Origin: Isoetes taiwanensis
Taxonomy: Eukaryota > Streptophyta > Lycopodiopsida > Isoetales > Isoetaceae
Length of the DNA stretch: 64,000 bases
Direction: 5' to 3'
Assembly (NCBI GenBank): GCA_021234155.1
Contig: JAJEKV010000066.1
Span: forward strand, 5,097,360 to 5,161,359
The translations under genes and the position numbers were made by a program. The notes under the pieces were generated by a model that was given only the letters and a program-made list of their open reading frames with translations, searched no databases and was not told the origin of the DNA. Of this stretch, positions 1 through 9,990 are shown in pieces (the first letter of the stretch is position 1; each line of letters begins with the position of its first letter).

Positions 1-783
1 TCTGGCCTTCAAAGCGCCTCTGTTGAACCAATGGAGAAGAAACAAAACAAAAGCAAAAATGAAAAGGCGTTGCAAATGTGAACAGAAACGAACAGAGAAG
101 CTAAATTCAGCGAAAAGCTGGTTGATGGAAGAGTCAATGCAAGAAGAACAGAAACAGAATCGCTGGGCAAAGGAACCCAGCTAACAAAATTGTAGGGTGA
201 TGCGACCACTGCAAGAAATAAGAATCCAAATACAAATAAGAATCCAAACACAAGCTTGATTCACTGCAAAATAAGACTAATTACCGCTGATGCACATCTT
301 CTTTTCAAGCAGACCTGCTCCACGCGGCTCTAACTCTCCACTTGCCCGTCTCCAGCAAATTCAGCACCATAAAGCAGAACAGAGAGATAAATAATAGAAA
401 TTCATGGTCTAACCCATTTGAAAAAACGCCATCTGCTCCCACAAAATCGCCAAAATCTTGCCCAGCGCGAGGCCTGCCTTGACCGATTCCTGCCAAGGTG
501 ATGCTTCAGGGCCACCATGGCAAGCGTAAACCATTCTGGCTTTGGTGGAGCAATTCTAATTCTGTCTGTTGCAGACTGTCGTCCAAAGTCAACCAGGCCA
601 ACCCAACGGGCGAAAGCAGTGAGCACATTCCAACAAAAACAAACAACCACACGCCAAATAAAAATTCATTAGAAACCTACTGAGAGAAATGGCAGCGTGA
701 TGACAATTTGAGAATTTTGGATACAACAGACCAAATGGCAGACACATTCAGGGAAAATCAAATACCAAACCAGCTCAGAGTAC
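1..783. other. Spacer, no gene seen
   Basis: AT-rich DNA upstream of the first copy of repeat A. Reading frames here reach only about 80 codons, lie on both strands and resemble no family I recognise. I see no promoter, RNA gene or repeat boundary except the start of repeat A near 784. Confidence 0.5.
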
Positions 784-1498
784 TTGCTCAAGCCTTAGAT
801 AAATGATGAAACATGAGTAGCGTGATAAACAGGTATCAAATTACATGATCATGATCATGAAAGATTTTACCTGCACCAGGCCTGCACTAGACAAATATTG
901 AACATTGCAAGTATGTAAACTCAAACTGACAACTTCAAACAACCAACCATACAATTCTACATGGACTACATTATCAAATGGAGAACTCTAAACAACCGAA
1001 CATAATTTGTAACACGGAGGTGTATCTACATCAGATTGCCCACCATAAAAAAAATGCCTGGATAACTTGTTTAGGTTTGCAATCTAAAAGAAATAGGCAT
1101 GCACGAGTAAAAAACTTTCATTATAGCAAATGACTTACAGAAAGGAAAAGAAGCTATTAAGATCATGCTTGAGCATGCTTTTGCAAAGTTCTTCCATTTA
1201 AAAAGCTCTCCAGTCTACTTGATTACAACTTCAGAAAACTTGCTCTTGAGCTTCATATGAGATACTAAAGCTCTCTGGACAAATGTTTTACATCAAGGCA
1301 ATAGCAGTATGACGACCTTGACATGGAATAGGTAATACTAAGATCCGACAAATTGCTTCCGCCATCAAAATATGACTTGCTGCCGCTATAATCGACATTA
1401 GGTTTGACATATTCAGAAGCCAACGCAGATCCTATCCATTTGGTGGTGTTACATTTTCGTCTGTCTATCCAACTTCATCCATATAACATGCTGCTACT
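784..1498. repeat. Repeat family A, copy 1, left part
   Basis: This segment aligns by eye with 23308-24480 and, from about 930 onward, with 29685-30600. Shared blocks include the opening stretch with 'gctcaagccttag', a central 'cttgattacaactt' and the closing 'ccatataac'. Compared with the other two copies it lacks several hundred bases around 1360. A 16-bp perfect palindrome of catgatc units lies at 844-859. The copy is interrupted at 1499 by a copia retrotransposon and resumes at 6377. Function unknown; no reading frame is conserved between the copies. Confidence 0.75.
1494..1498. repeat. Target-site duplication of copia element, left
   Basis: The five bases ctact lie immediately outside the left LTR and are repeated immediately outside the right LTR at 6372-6376. 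Five bases is the usual Ty1/copia duplication length. The sequence that continues after the right copy (ttatgttgcc...) is the expected continuation of repeat A, as in the uninterrupted copy near 30596. Confidence 0.8.
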
Positions 1499-1865
1499 TG
1501 TTGCTCTAAAAGAATCTGAAACCCACTGGTCTGGGTAACAGATGAATTGATAGCCCACTGAACTATTCTGATTTACCTCGACAGCCCAGCGACGAATCTG
1601 CTGCATCAACTTTCTGGTCTGCTCACTGCTGCCTCCCGATCCTCCTTCTGGCAGATCCGATCTCTGTTGCACACTTCCGCACCTCCAGATGCATCTGGAA
1701 TCCTCCTGGGTCTGTGCTGCTCACTCTTTCTGCTGTTCGCTTTCCCTCTTTAAGCCTCTCCTTTCCGCGTCCGTTACATTCCCCGATCAGATATTGCACC
1801 GCCTTCCACGGTTAGCCACGTGTACTGTATTCTTCTTCTCATATTTAGAAAGGCTAAATTCAACA
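1499..1865 (-). repeat. 3' LTR of copia element (left LTR)
   Basis: The 367-bp repeat starts TGTTG and ends CAACA. It aligns with 6016-6371 over its whole length: both carry gatgaattgatagccca about 50 bp in and end with ggctaaattcaaca. The two LTRs differ by numerous substitutions and small indels, which implies an old insertion if the sequence is accurate. Confidence 0.9.
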
Positions 1866-1880
1866 AACTCCCCTTTAGCC
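1866..1880 (-). other. Polypurine tract
   Basis: Directly next to the left LTR the plus strand reads aactcccctttagcc. On the element's own (minus) strand this is a purine-rich AAAGGGGAG run just before the 3' LTR, where plus-strand DNA synthesis would be primed in a copia element. Confidence 0.7.
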
Positions 1881-1929
1881 TTTATGGTCTGGCAACCCTA
1901 CTAGGTTCTTTGCAGTTATTTTGCTTAAT

Positions 1930-3075
1930 GGGCTCAAAACAGAGCCTTTGTTAACATATCCGCCTGCTGAAGATGGGTGGAATATACGTCACATTTATCT
2001 CTTTCCACTTCATCTCAGATGAAGATGATGAATGCTCGATGTGTTGGTTTCGAGTAAGAATCGATTCTTCATTATCGCACTTCATTTTATTATCACAGGC
2101 TAATATAATATGGTACCTTTCGGGCCTCGTGGATTTCAACCTTAGCTATCTCTACGCGAGCCAATTATTTCGGTGCCGCCATGACACTTACATACTCCGG
2201 GCTCACATCATTAGATTTGGCAACGCATTCTTGCTTTTACATGCTCATGATATCGCTACGGCCAGATCCCTGTTTGCATAAATAGCCGTATGTGGATTTC
2301 GCCATCGAGCATCTCTCCCACCAAGGCTCAAGATAACTAACCAATTGTTCTCTTCAGACTTTCAAAAATAAATTCCGTAGGTCGTCCTTTTAAGTATCCG
2401 GAAAGCACTCTTTTGCCGCTACTCAATGTCAGATTCCGTGATTACAAAACCGCTAGTGTTCACCACATAGTGATGTCCTGCCGAAAAAGTACTTGTAATG
2501 TACAACAAGTACCAAATCAATGATCTCGTAAGGTCTAGCCTTCATTTCCTTAGTTCTTTGGGGTCTTAGGACACATATCTCCACAATTCATCCTCAAGCC
2601 ATAGGTGTTTTTGTTGGATTGCATTCAAGACTTGAATTTAGCCAATACTTCCTCAATATTTGTTCCCGCTGTAAGATATAACTCTCGTTTTTATCCTTCG
2701 AACTTCCATTCCTAGCAACTTCTCCAAATCTCCTGTCCGGTTATCCGAATCAATTCATTCAAATAATGCTTTGTAATCTATCATCAAACCTCTCCGCTAT
2801 TGCTTACAATGACGCTAACATCTACATAGAGGCCATAATCAGATATTTGTCCCCATTCCTTTTCATGTATAGATTACCCTCGGTTCTTAACTTTGCAAAT
2901 CCGCAGATGAGAAACCGTTTATGCACAAGTACCACCGCCGTCGCTTGCCTAAGACCGTAAACCGCTTTTAATTTACACACCATGTTCGACCTTTGTTCAT
3001 AGCCTGTGGCTGCTCCATGTATATTTCTTCATCTAAATCCCTATTCAAGAACGCAGCCTTAATATCCATAAGGGT
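1930..3075 (-). pseudogene. Copia reverse transcriptase-RNase H remnant
   Basis: Several copia RT/RNase H motifs occur on the minus strand in the correct order but in different frames. They are KAAFLN...EEIYMEQPQ at 3001-3060 (the 'AFLNG' region before the active site) and VYGLRQA at 2942-2962. The active-site box follows at 2818-2829, where YVDD is now YVDV. RNase H remnants are a CDN box near 2089-2097, followed by an 'HIE' motif, and QQADMLTKAL at 1940-1969, the usual C-terminus of copia polyproteins. Stops and frameshifts separate these pieces. In a live element this domain copies the RNA into DNA in the cytoplasmic particle. The loss of the second catalytic Asp alone would inactivate it. 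Confidence 0.88.
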
Positions 3076-3815
3076 TATTCCATATCATTCTCAGATTGCA
3101 AGTGCGAGGAGTGTCCTCGACCGTTCTTTGACGATATGAGAATGTATCCTTAGTTCATTTCTTTCTGAGTATATTCTTGCAAATCAGGCCTTTATAACAA
3201 GGCTTCTACCGATCCAGATCATAATTTTAAAAGCCACTTGCTTCCTTACCTACATTCTTATCTTTTGCCACACACTTAGTTCATAGGTGCTCCGGCCCTT
3301 CTAAACGAATTTAATCTACTTTGCATGTATTTCTTTCCATTGATCCGCGATCCTTCTTTCCGCTTTCCACCGCTTCCGGGTTTCATCAGACAAGACAATA
3401 CCTTAGGCTTCCTTTGTCTAGTTGTCTTCCCACTTTCGCCCCGTCAGAGCAAACTTGTGTCAAATGAAACTCCTGCTTTTAGACGCTTCCGCATCACTAC
3501 GCCGGTGATCTCCTACTTCCTTCTCCGCCTCGGGAGGTCCGTGCCCCGTGCACTATTGGTATCAATCGACCCCATGCACCTCCTCCCGCTCACCCTCCGT
3601 CCATGAGGTGCACTATCGGCTCACTGACTCATACACCTCATCCGTTCCACGCCTATTTCTTCAATCTCATTGTTGGGCCTCTCAGATCCTCTTCACTCTC
3701 TCGACCTACACATTGATTTCATCTTCCTTAACATCGTGGGTCTCAAGCCTTCCTTATCATCCGTCACCGCCTCCAAGTATTCTCGGCCGGGCACCTACCA
3801 TTTGTTTCACTGGGC

Positions 3816-4350
3816 TTAGACTTTTTCCTCGCTCTTGTATAGAACATTCTCATTAAACACAACATCCCTACTAACATATACCTTACGTAGACTGGGTTCA
3901 TACAATATGTAGCCATTTGTCCGCTCATCAGAATCCACTAGGAAGGCACACATGCTCCGACATCCAGTTTTCCTTAACTCTTCCGCACCATCATATGTTT
4001 TAGACACCTATAGACTTTTAAATCTTTTTCACAGATATTTCCGCTCGTTAGTCTAATACTTTTCCGCACTTCCTCTTTTCACAAAGAATCGTTGGCACCC
4101 TTGTTTTGAATGTAGGTAGCTATGCATAAAATTTTCTCTAGATCGTTTGCAAACCCGCATGCTTGCTACGGATCGCCGCATTCATGATGTAGGCGATGGC
4201 GTCATACCCATTCGCTGTGGTGTATCTGCATGTATATTGTTTCCTGACTCGCGACTTGACAATACTCTTACAAAATTCGTGATGATCTATACTCTCCACC
4301 AAGGTCAGATCTTGTGACATTTCACTTTTAGTGATGTTTCTCTTCACTTC
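3816..4350 (-). pseudogene. Copia integrase C-terminal half remnant
   Basis: The segment at 4138-4347 has a broken version of the integrase core end: an HHEFCK-like remnant of the 'NGGEF' box, then QYTCRYT...NGYDAIAYIMN, which corresponds to the 'TPQQNGVAERMNR' motif. The segment at 3816-4007 carries the post-core motif in which a 'DERTNGYILYEP' stretch leads into 'VYVSRDVVFNE', diagnostic of copia polyproteins. The two parts are not in one frame. The integrase would insert the DNA copy into the chromosome; this one is not translatable as a whole. Confidence 0.88.
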
Positions 4351-4503
4351 TCGCGAACATATAATTTAAATGCATCAAATACTTGATCTTTAGTCTTAGG
4401 CCAGTATATTTAGTACGCTCTTATCAGAATCGCCAATAGCAGCTAAGTATGGATTTCGCCCCCTACTTTCTCAACCTCGCATAGTCTTAAAACATTCAAT
4501 GCA

Positions 4504-4725
4504 CTAGTTCAAGTAACTCATGCTCTTTCCTTTATTTCTAAATGCCACTCTATTTTGTTTTCCCAACATGCAAGCTTCACATACGCCATCAACCTCGCAA
4601 CTTTTGTAATCAAGTCTATCTAAAAGATTGTGCCTTTTTGCTATTTTAATGTTGTCATAGCGCATGCCCCCAACCTTGCGCCAAAGTCTTAAGCTATCGA
4701 GGGAGATACCTATTGATGGCATCAT
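4504..4725 (-). pseudogene. GAG-pre-integrase domain remnant
   Basis: A minus-strand frame of 73 codons shows LRLWRKVGGMRYDNIK, matching the 'LWH.RLGH..Y..l' zinc-binding motif in which the His residues have been lost. About 33 residues later CEACMLGKQNRVAF appears, matching the 'C..C..GK..R..F' half of the same motif. This domain sits between protease and integrase in copia Pol, which is where it lies here. Confidence 0.88.
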
Positions 4726-5498
4726 TCACATCCAATTCAAACAGTTTCCCCTTCTTTGTGCTTCAAACAATTTAATACCTCCTCTAATGAACTTGCATCC
4801 ATACTTATGAAAAATAAATCATATCCATATCCACCGATTGGCAACTCTAAATTAGATTAACAACATTCCGGCACAAATAATGTGATTCGCAAACTTAAAA
4901 CACTTTGCCTTTAACCAAAATATAAAGTTCCTTTTCCAAGCACCTTCAGATTGCTCCATTGCCTATCCAATGCCTCTTGCAATCCACACTGCTCAATGCA
5001 TTTCAACATGTCAGCGAAGCTCACTATGGAGACTGCACCTTAATCTACGTCAGTAATAGTTTCATCCAAATTTTTCGTAACATTGATTTTGAGATGTGAT
5101 GTTCATTTTGAAAAATGACTTGGTAAGTACTTATATTTCTTCTTCTGCGGAGAGCTCCCATCGCCGGGCGGCTCTCGTGACGCCTTCCCCAACCGCTGCA
5201 ACTACGCGGCGCGTCTTTCCACGGCCAAACGAATCCACGTACTCACGCCTCGATACCATTTTTCCCCTGATTCGACATCTACTTTGATGTGACCAAACTT
5301 CGCGATCCGCGAATATTGTATTCCCCGCTTCTCTCCCTCTCTTCCGTCTCCGACCTCCTTTGCCGCATTCTCCCGCGACAAGGTAATTAAGGTTCTTCTC
5401 GGCTCCCCGTACTGATTCTTACCAAAACCTCCCTGCTCAAGCCTCATTTAATTGCTTCTATTGCTTCATCCGTGGTGGATGGTCCTTCACTAGTATAG

Positions 5499-5956
5499 CT
5501 AAATCTTTAAATGAAATCCTCTGAAATGCTCAAGCATAGCTACACTCTTCATTGTCATTATAACGCTGGGCCCACCCATCCAAATCGGTAACAAATAATC
5601 TAAGATTTCAGATTGCTTCAGATCATCACCTTTCTTGAATTGCAAGTTATGCACTTTCATTTCCGTGGATATCAATTCAGTAGACGCCTTCCTCATATCT
5701 TTTAGAAGATACATATCTTCGCCTGTTTGTGCTGAATTTCAAGCACAATGTCACCACTCAGCCGGCCATGATAATGGCTTTGCACCTCTCTCCTCTCACA
5801 TCCAAATTTTAGTTTCGTATCCCGATGCTTCCGCGCCACTTTAGACTGATGGAATCTCCTCTTTTGCTGGATCAACCAAATCCCACAAATTTTTATCTAC
5901 CTTCGTAGTCAAGATGATTTGGCCTTCCAAAGTCGGAAGCCACTGTTCCCATCAAA
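5499..5956 (-). pseudogene. Copia gag remnant
   Basis: The motif VFDGNSGFRLWKAK (core at 5927-5956) corresponds to the N-terminal 'F.G.NF..W' motif of copia Gag. It is followed at 5850-5894 by KNLWDLVDPAKEEIP in another frame. A further frame of 71 codons at 5499-5714 fits the Gag middle region, with 'LKDMRKAS' near its start. A zinc knuckle was not found with certainty in the 5200-5490 stretch. Gag would form the virus-like particle; this copy is interrupted by stops. Confidence 0.8.
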
Positions 5957-5999
5957 CACTCGTCAAGAGATAGGTCAATGCCAATCGGCCGCTACATCT

Positions 6000-6011
6000 T
6001 AGTTCATACCA
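6000..6011 (-). other. Primer-binding site remnant
   Basis: Four bases inside the 5' LTR the minus strand reads TGGTATGAACTA. Plant copia elements usually carry TGGTATCAGAGC here, complementary to the 3' end of initiator Met-tRNA. The first six bases match and the rest has drifted. Confidence 0.6.
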
Positions 6012-6015
6012 CCGC

Positions 6016-6371
6016 TGTTCTTAAGAATCGAACCCACCGTCTCTAAATGTGATGAATTGATAGCCCATCAACTATTCTGATTTACCCGACGTACCTGGCA
6101 CGACTACCGGGTGATCAACCTTTCTTCGGTTCTGCCACCGCCGCTTCCCCGATCCTCCCCGCAGATCCGGGATTCTCACAGACACTTCACACTCCTCCGT
6201 GAGGTTATCGAACTTTCCCTGGTCTGTGCCGCTTCACTCTTCTTTGCTGTTCGCTTCCTTTTAAGCTCTCCTTTCCGCCCCTGCTACATTTCCTCGACGA
6301 TATTGCACCTTCCACTAGGGGCCACGGTATCAGATTCTTCTTTCCCTCATTTATAAAGGCTAAATTCAACA
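6016..6371 (-). repeat. 5' LTR of copia element (right LTR)
   Basis: This 356-bp repeat pairs with 1499-1865. It starts TGTTC (the left copy has TGTTG) and ends CAACA. On the element's strand it would carry the promoter; the minus strand of the 6330-6350 stretch has an AT-rich TATA-like patch, but no start can be fixed. Confidence 0.88.
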
Positions 6372-6376
6372 CTACT
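6372..6376. repeat. Target-site duplication of copia element, right
   Basis: The bases ctact match the five bases before the left LTR at 1494-1498. Confidence 0.8.
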
Positions 6377-7285
6377 TATGTTGCCAGTCAAAATGTTGTA
6401 TCATTTTAATATACACCTATCATTTAATTTACGTCATTTGATGTTGTATCATTTAATATGCTCAATATATGCTGTGATGTTGAGATTGAGATGGGACGGG
6501 GACTTGACATTTGTAACTTAACTTATATGAAACGTTTTTGAATCACGGTTTAGAAGTTTCTGTCTCAAGCATCATAAATCGTGATGATTCTACTACGGCG
6601 ATGCGGCACTAACTGGCTTTTTCTGCTGAAAAAGTCTCCTAGATATGGATATGGAGACTTCAACCTCCGAATTTAATCGAATATTGCCATGTGGCTTGCC
6701 TATATGGACAAGGCCGCCATCTTTAGCTATATACATGACATGCTTTGATGCACCCACATTGAAGCACAAGCAAGCGAAACGGTAAGCGAATTGATGTTGT
6801 AATTCTACTCTTTGAAATCTCACACCACGTCCTTTTTATTTTTCCGGGCATCCTACAAAGTTCTTTTCTTGGCGGTTGTGGCAATCTTTCTAGTCTTTCA
6901 TGCATCCATTGCATACCGTCTCAAGGCACTTATAAAGATCCAAACCGCTAATGTTCTAAAACCATTACGTACCGTTGGATGTGTCAATTTCAGCAAAAGG
7001 ATGTTGCTCACAAATTAAGTTCAGTACGCCATTCAAGTTTCTACTATGGTCCTAATTGTGGTAGGCACGCCACAAATCAACTGAACGATATTGATTTCGG
7101 TACCCGTGTTTCCAATGCAAAGTCATGTCAAGTGAAATGCTAGATCTACCAAGATGTCATGAATAAAACTTGGAGAGTCTTTGCTATATAATATTATTAT
7201 ATGTGCTTCATTAAGCTTGCATAAATAAATAAATTATGAGGAGTTTATCTCATCTCATATACGTATTAACATATATTGCTTGACA
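6377..7285. repeat. Repeat family A, copy 1, right part
   Basis: This is the continuation of the copy interrupted by the copia element. It aligns with 30596-31595 and with 28580-29450 almost throughout. The shared landmarks are the 'gagattgagatggg' block, a TATA block, 'aaaaccattacg', 'gctagatctac' and 'aataaataaat' near the end. It ends just before a run of (AGAAT) repeats. Confidence 0.8.
6727..6733 (+). promoter_or_regulatory. TATA-like box in repeat A, copy 1
   Basis: The stretch agctatata lies about 25 bp after a conserved 'acaaggcc' block and about 45 bp before a 'caagcaagc' leader-like stretch. The same arrangement recurs at 28846-28853 and 30982-30992 in the other copies, with a longer TA run there. 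Position and composition resemble a plant core promoter, but no downstream reading frame survives in any copy. Confidence 0.35.
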
Positions 7286-7495
7286 ATGAATAGAAGAGAA
7301 TAGAATAGAATAGAATAACAGAACAATCGTAATGAACAGAATGTATCAGAATAGAATAGAATGTAGAATAGAATAGAATAGAATAGAGGCTTTATTGTCC
7401 ACTTTATAATTCAATCGCCTACGGGTCCCAAAAAGAGAGAGCAACACAATCTACCTCTAATCTTAGAACAGAATAGAATGAATAGAATAGAGGCA
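7278..7495 (-). repeat. LINE 3' tail with (AGAAT)n microsatellite
   Basis: Imperfect (AGAAT)n repeats at about 7280-7390 run into a 'ctttattgtcc...ctacgggtccc' block. The same block follows the microsatellite at 11411, 29460, 29790, 31616 and 34290. On the minus strand this is the 3' end of a LINE with an (ATTCT)n tail, here truncated to about 70-150 bp. A second short run of the repeat lies at 7465-7495. Confidence 0.65.
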
Positions 7496-7499
7496 AGTG

Positions 7500-7740
7500 A
7501 TAAACAGTTTGTTTCACACAAAAGCATTACTATGAGTCACCGGCATCTCACAAAGCTGTGTCTCTCGCCTAATGACATGTTGGTACTATTTTTCATCATG
7601 TAGAAAGTAAAGATAATGATCTCATCTTTTGTGAATTTGGAGATAAGTTGAATGCTATATATATTATGAAGATCATTTTATCGCATTAAAAACATCATTA
7701 TAACAAATTCTGGTCATGATAGGAACAAAGCCCAAGATTT
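7500..7740. repeat. Repeat block B, copy 1
   Basis: The block aligns with 34376-34645. Both contain 'cacaaaagc.ttactatgagtc', 'ttggtactatttttcatcat' and 'tgaagatcatt' in the same order, and both follow a LINE tail directly. No reading frame is conserved. It may be old LINE 3' sequence or the ancestral target DNA. Confidence 0.65.
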
Positions 7741-7798
7741 CGAAGGGATCAGAAGAACACAAAACTGCCATAGATAGGCTTCTGTCTTGTGAAGACAT

Positions 7799-8930
7799 GT
7801 TCAAAATTCAAGTTGCATATTTGATGTCTTATGTCCGCTCAATTATGAATTCTACTGTATTACTTCTACCCAATGATTTTATAGTGAGATTGTTTAGGTA
7901 GGTAAGTTTTGGTGCAATTTTCTTTTCAGCTAATATGTTAAACTAAACATTGCAACGGAGTGTTTTATTCTTGAGCTTGTATAGTAGATGTCTTTGGGGT
8001 TGTATTCTATCATCCTTGAATGTAACTTAATAAGCTTAATGCACCTTAATATTTGCTTGCTTTTAGTACTTTCTAGACATGGAGCAACATGGATGGGGTC
8101 TTTGTGGTAAGCATGCATGTCTTTAAAACAATGAGATTTTGAACGAAAATAAATGCAATTGCACAACATCAAACCACCGCTGGGAGGAATGTTGTGGTCC
8201 CCATCATTCGCAGTGTTTCTTCCCAAAAGTACCCCTCTCTCAGCTAGCCCCAAGCACCTCACCCTACTTTACATGTCTATTGCTATAGTGAGGGAAGTTG
8301 TAAATTCTGCTGAGGTCATCTCTCAGCATCTAGACATAGGTCTCATTAGTCGAATCCACATGCATAGAGGTATATGGGAACCTCATAGACAAGGTTCTAC
8401 GCCTAGCCGTTAATCAGCAGTTGGTGGTCTCTGAAGTCGACTTCTTCAAATTTCTACCGTTTCATGCCAATGTGAAAGTGATTGATCAGATGCATAGTCT
8501 GCTTCCTAACGCATAATTCAATCGCGCACTCTGAATTGCCTTCCATTTTCTTTGCCGACAAATGGCTAATACATCCATTGTAGATGACCATTCAAAGATG
8601 CGACATATTTGTAGCAACTGGCTCGCCAAAGCGCCGCGGATCGATCAATGGATTTTGTCCTTTAATGTCTCATAGCCATGGTGTCTCGCACGGCCGAAGT
8701 TAAAAGACGCCCTTCAAAGCATCAAAATTTGCTAGCAAATTTCTATCCCCATGTGCCCATTAAAGTCCCTCTCCAAAGAATATGACGGGCCCAAATCAGC
8801 TCGTGGCCGCCATATCATCATGTAGATCGATATACGTGTCCAATCTATCCAACTGGAAAGTGGTGACAAATAATAGAAGATAGGTAATCGCATGTGGAAA
8901 AGTAGCATAGTACCACAAAGAGGTAAGGCT
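7799..8930. repeat. Repeat block C, copy 1
   Basis: About 1.13 kb aligns end to end with 17204-18350, starting at 'atgttcaaaattcaag' and ending near 'agtaccacaaa'. Both copies share blocks such as 'ccaatgattttatagtgag', 'ggagcaacatggatgggg' and 'gtgacaaataatagaaga', with many small indels between them. I see no terminal inverted repeats, target duplication or conserved reading frame, so the nature of the element is unknown. An old pseudogene duplicated with the segment is possible. Confidence 0.75.
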
Positions 8931-9384
8931 CCTATAGTAATTCATCACAAATGCTAGTATACAATGCGTGAAAGATCAATGGGAGTCACCTATGAAAACA
9001 AATACCGTCTAGCTACCCCATAAATGAAATAAGAAAATATGCAAAGCAAGAGAGAGGACAATGGCTTACAAATCCTCATTCTCCGATAAAAACCCTTCGC
9101 AGTTTCGAGAAAACCTAATGAGACATGGTCACAACGGGATGCCCTCAAGAGCAAGCAGGAAATCGGGTGTAGCTAGCCAAACGCCGCGATCAACGCTTCT
9201 GGTATGGAATGTGTGAAACCCGAAAACGGAAAAGAAATTTCTAGAAAGTACCTCAAGTAAACGTTAGAAAAAATAGGTACAACCATGGCAAAAGAGCACC
9301 CCTTAAGAAAAATAGCCCTAAGCAGTTTTCAAAAAAACATCCATTAGATATTAGGAACCGTGAAGTAAAACATATATAGAAAAG
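8931..9384. other. Spacer, no gene seen
   Basis: AT-rich sequence between block C and the minisatellite. The last 100 bp holds weakly similar, more decayed versions of the minisatellite motif. Nothing else recognised. Confidence 0.4.
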
Positions 9385-9495
9385 AACATCACCGAAAGGT
9401 GAAAAGAAAAATAGCATCACCAACAAGTGGAAATCATTCAGCATCACCCAACCGTGGAAAATAGAGAGAGCATCACCCATCGTAGTGAAAAAAAG
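9385..9495. repeat. 28-bp minisatellite, left part
   Basis: Four tandem units start at 9385, 9413, 9440 and 9469, spaced 28, 27 and 29 bp. Each begins a(g/a)catcacc and carries a g(g)tg-a motif 8-12 bases later, so every unit can form a short CACC/GGTG stem; the first unit has perfect tcacc/ggtga arms. A fifth unit lies at 9991-10013, on the far side of an inserted element. The unit length is not a multiple of three and varies, so coding is unlikely. Confidence 0.65.
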
Positions 9496-9986
9496 CAATG
9501 TTGTTAAGTACAGTTTTCTGCAACTGTATGTTTAAAAACGCTTTTTAAGATTTGAAGATTTTAAAAAATTTTGAAAAAATCTTAAACACGATTTTTATAC
9601 AAAAATCCTCAAAAATCCTTAAAAATCTTTAAAAATCCTTAAAAAATCCTTAGATCGTGATTTTTTTATCCAAACATGTGATATTCTTGAACTTATTTAT
9701 CTTTGTATATAGAATTCTTATATATCTAAACTTCTATAATAATGTAATTCTAAACTTTCGAGAGTTGCATGGGCAAAATAGCTATGATATCTTTGTACTT
9801 GAACTTAATAAGCTTCTGATTTACTTGTTGGCATGCTACCTTTGATAGCAAATATGTCCGGGAGCAAAAGCAGCCGCAAAAGAATGCAATTTTGTTTTTG
9901 GCCATACCAAATCATAAAATCCTTTTTAAAAACATGAAGATTTTATAAAGTAATTTAAAAATAAAAATGGGTTTTGCACAACATTG
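9496..9986. mobile_element. hAT-like MITE (non-autonomous DNA transposon)
   Basis: A 491-bp AT-rich element splits the minisatellite. Its ends are perfect 9-bp inverted repeats, CAATGTTGT at 9496-9504 and ACAACATTG at 9978-9986. The flanking bases are aaaaag on both sides, a short A-rich duplication that could be the remnant of a hAT 8-bp site. The TIR start resembles plant hAT ends of the C(A/G)(A/G)TGTTGT type. The subterminal region (9580-9655) holds repeated 'aaaaatcctt' motifs of 11-12 bp, similar to the subterminal repeats that hAT transposases bind. There is no transposase frame. The superfamily call is inferred from the TIR only. Confidence 0.6.
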
Positions 9987-9990
9987 AAAA

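Larger units (their letters stand above)
1499..6371 (-). mobile_element. Ty1/copia LTR retrotransposon, complete but decayed
   Basis: A 4.87-kb element lies on the minus strand, bounded by two related LTRs (367 and 356 bp) with TGTTG...CAACA ends and a 5-bp target duplication (ctact). Reading leftwards from the 5' LTR there are a primer-binding-site remnant, gag, GAG-pre-integrase, integrase, reverse transcriptase, RNase H and a polypurine tract. Integrase before RT is the copia order. The reading frame is broken by many stops and frameshifts, and one catalytic Asp of RT is gone, so it cannot be autonomous. Motif wording around 'KAAFLN', 'EEIYMEQPQ' and 'YGLRQA' resembles the Tork/Tnt1 branch, a tentative placement. 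It sits inside repeat A and is therefore younger than that repeat copy. Confidence 0.92.

Noticed and set aside
784-7285. Repeat A as an LTR retrotransposon of its own
   Set aside because: No paired LTRs, primer site or polypurine tract are found around any A copy, and no polyprotein motif lies within A itself.
7278-7400. Simple AGAAT microsatellite unrelated to transposons
   Set aside because: The same repeat is followed each time by the same LINE signature, so it is better explained as a LINE tail.
9253-9498. Minus-strand frame of 81 codons with repeated Phe/Leu-rich pieces
   Set aside because: It is the shadow of the 28-bp minisatellite, whose unit length is not a multiple of three.
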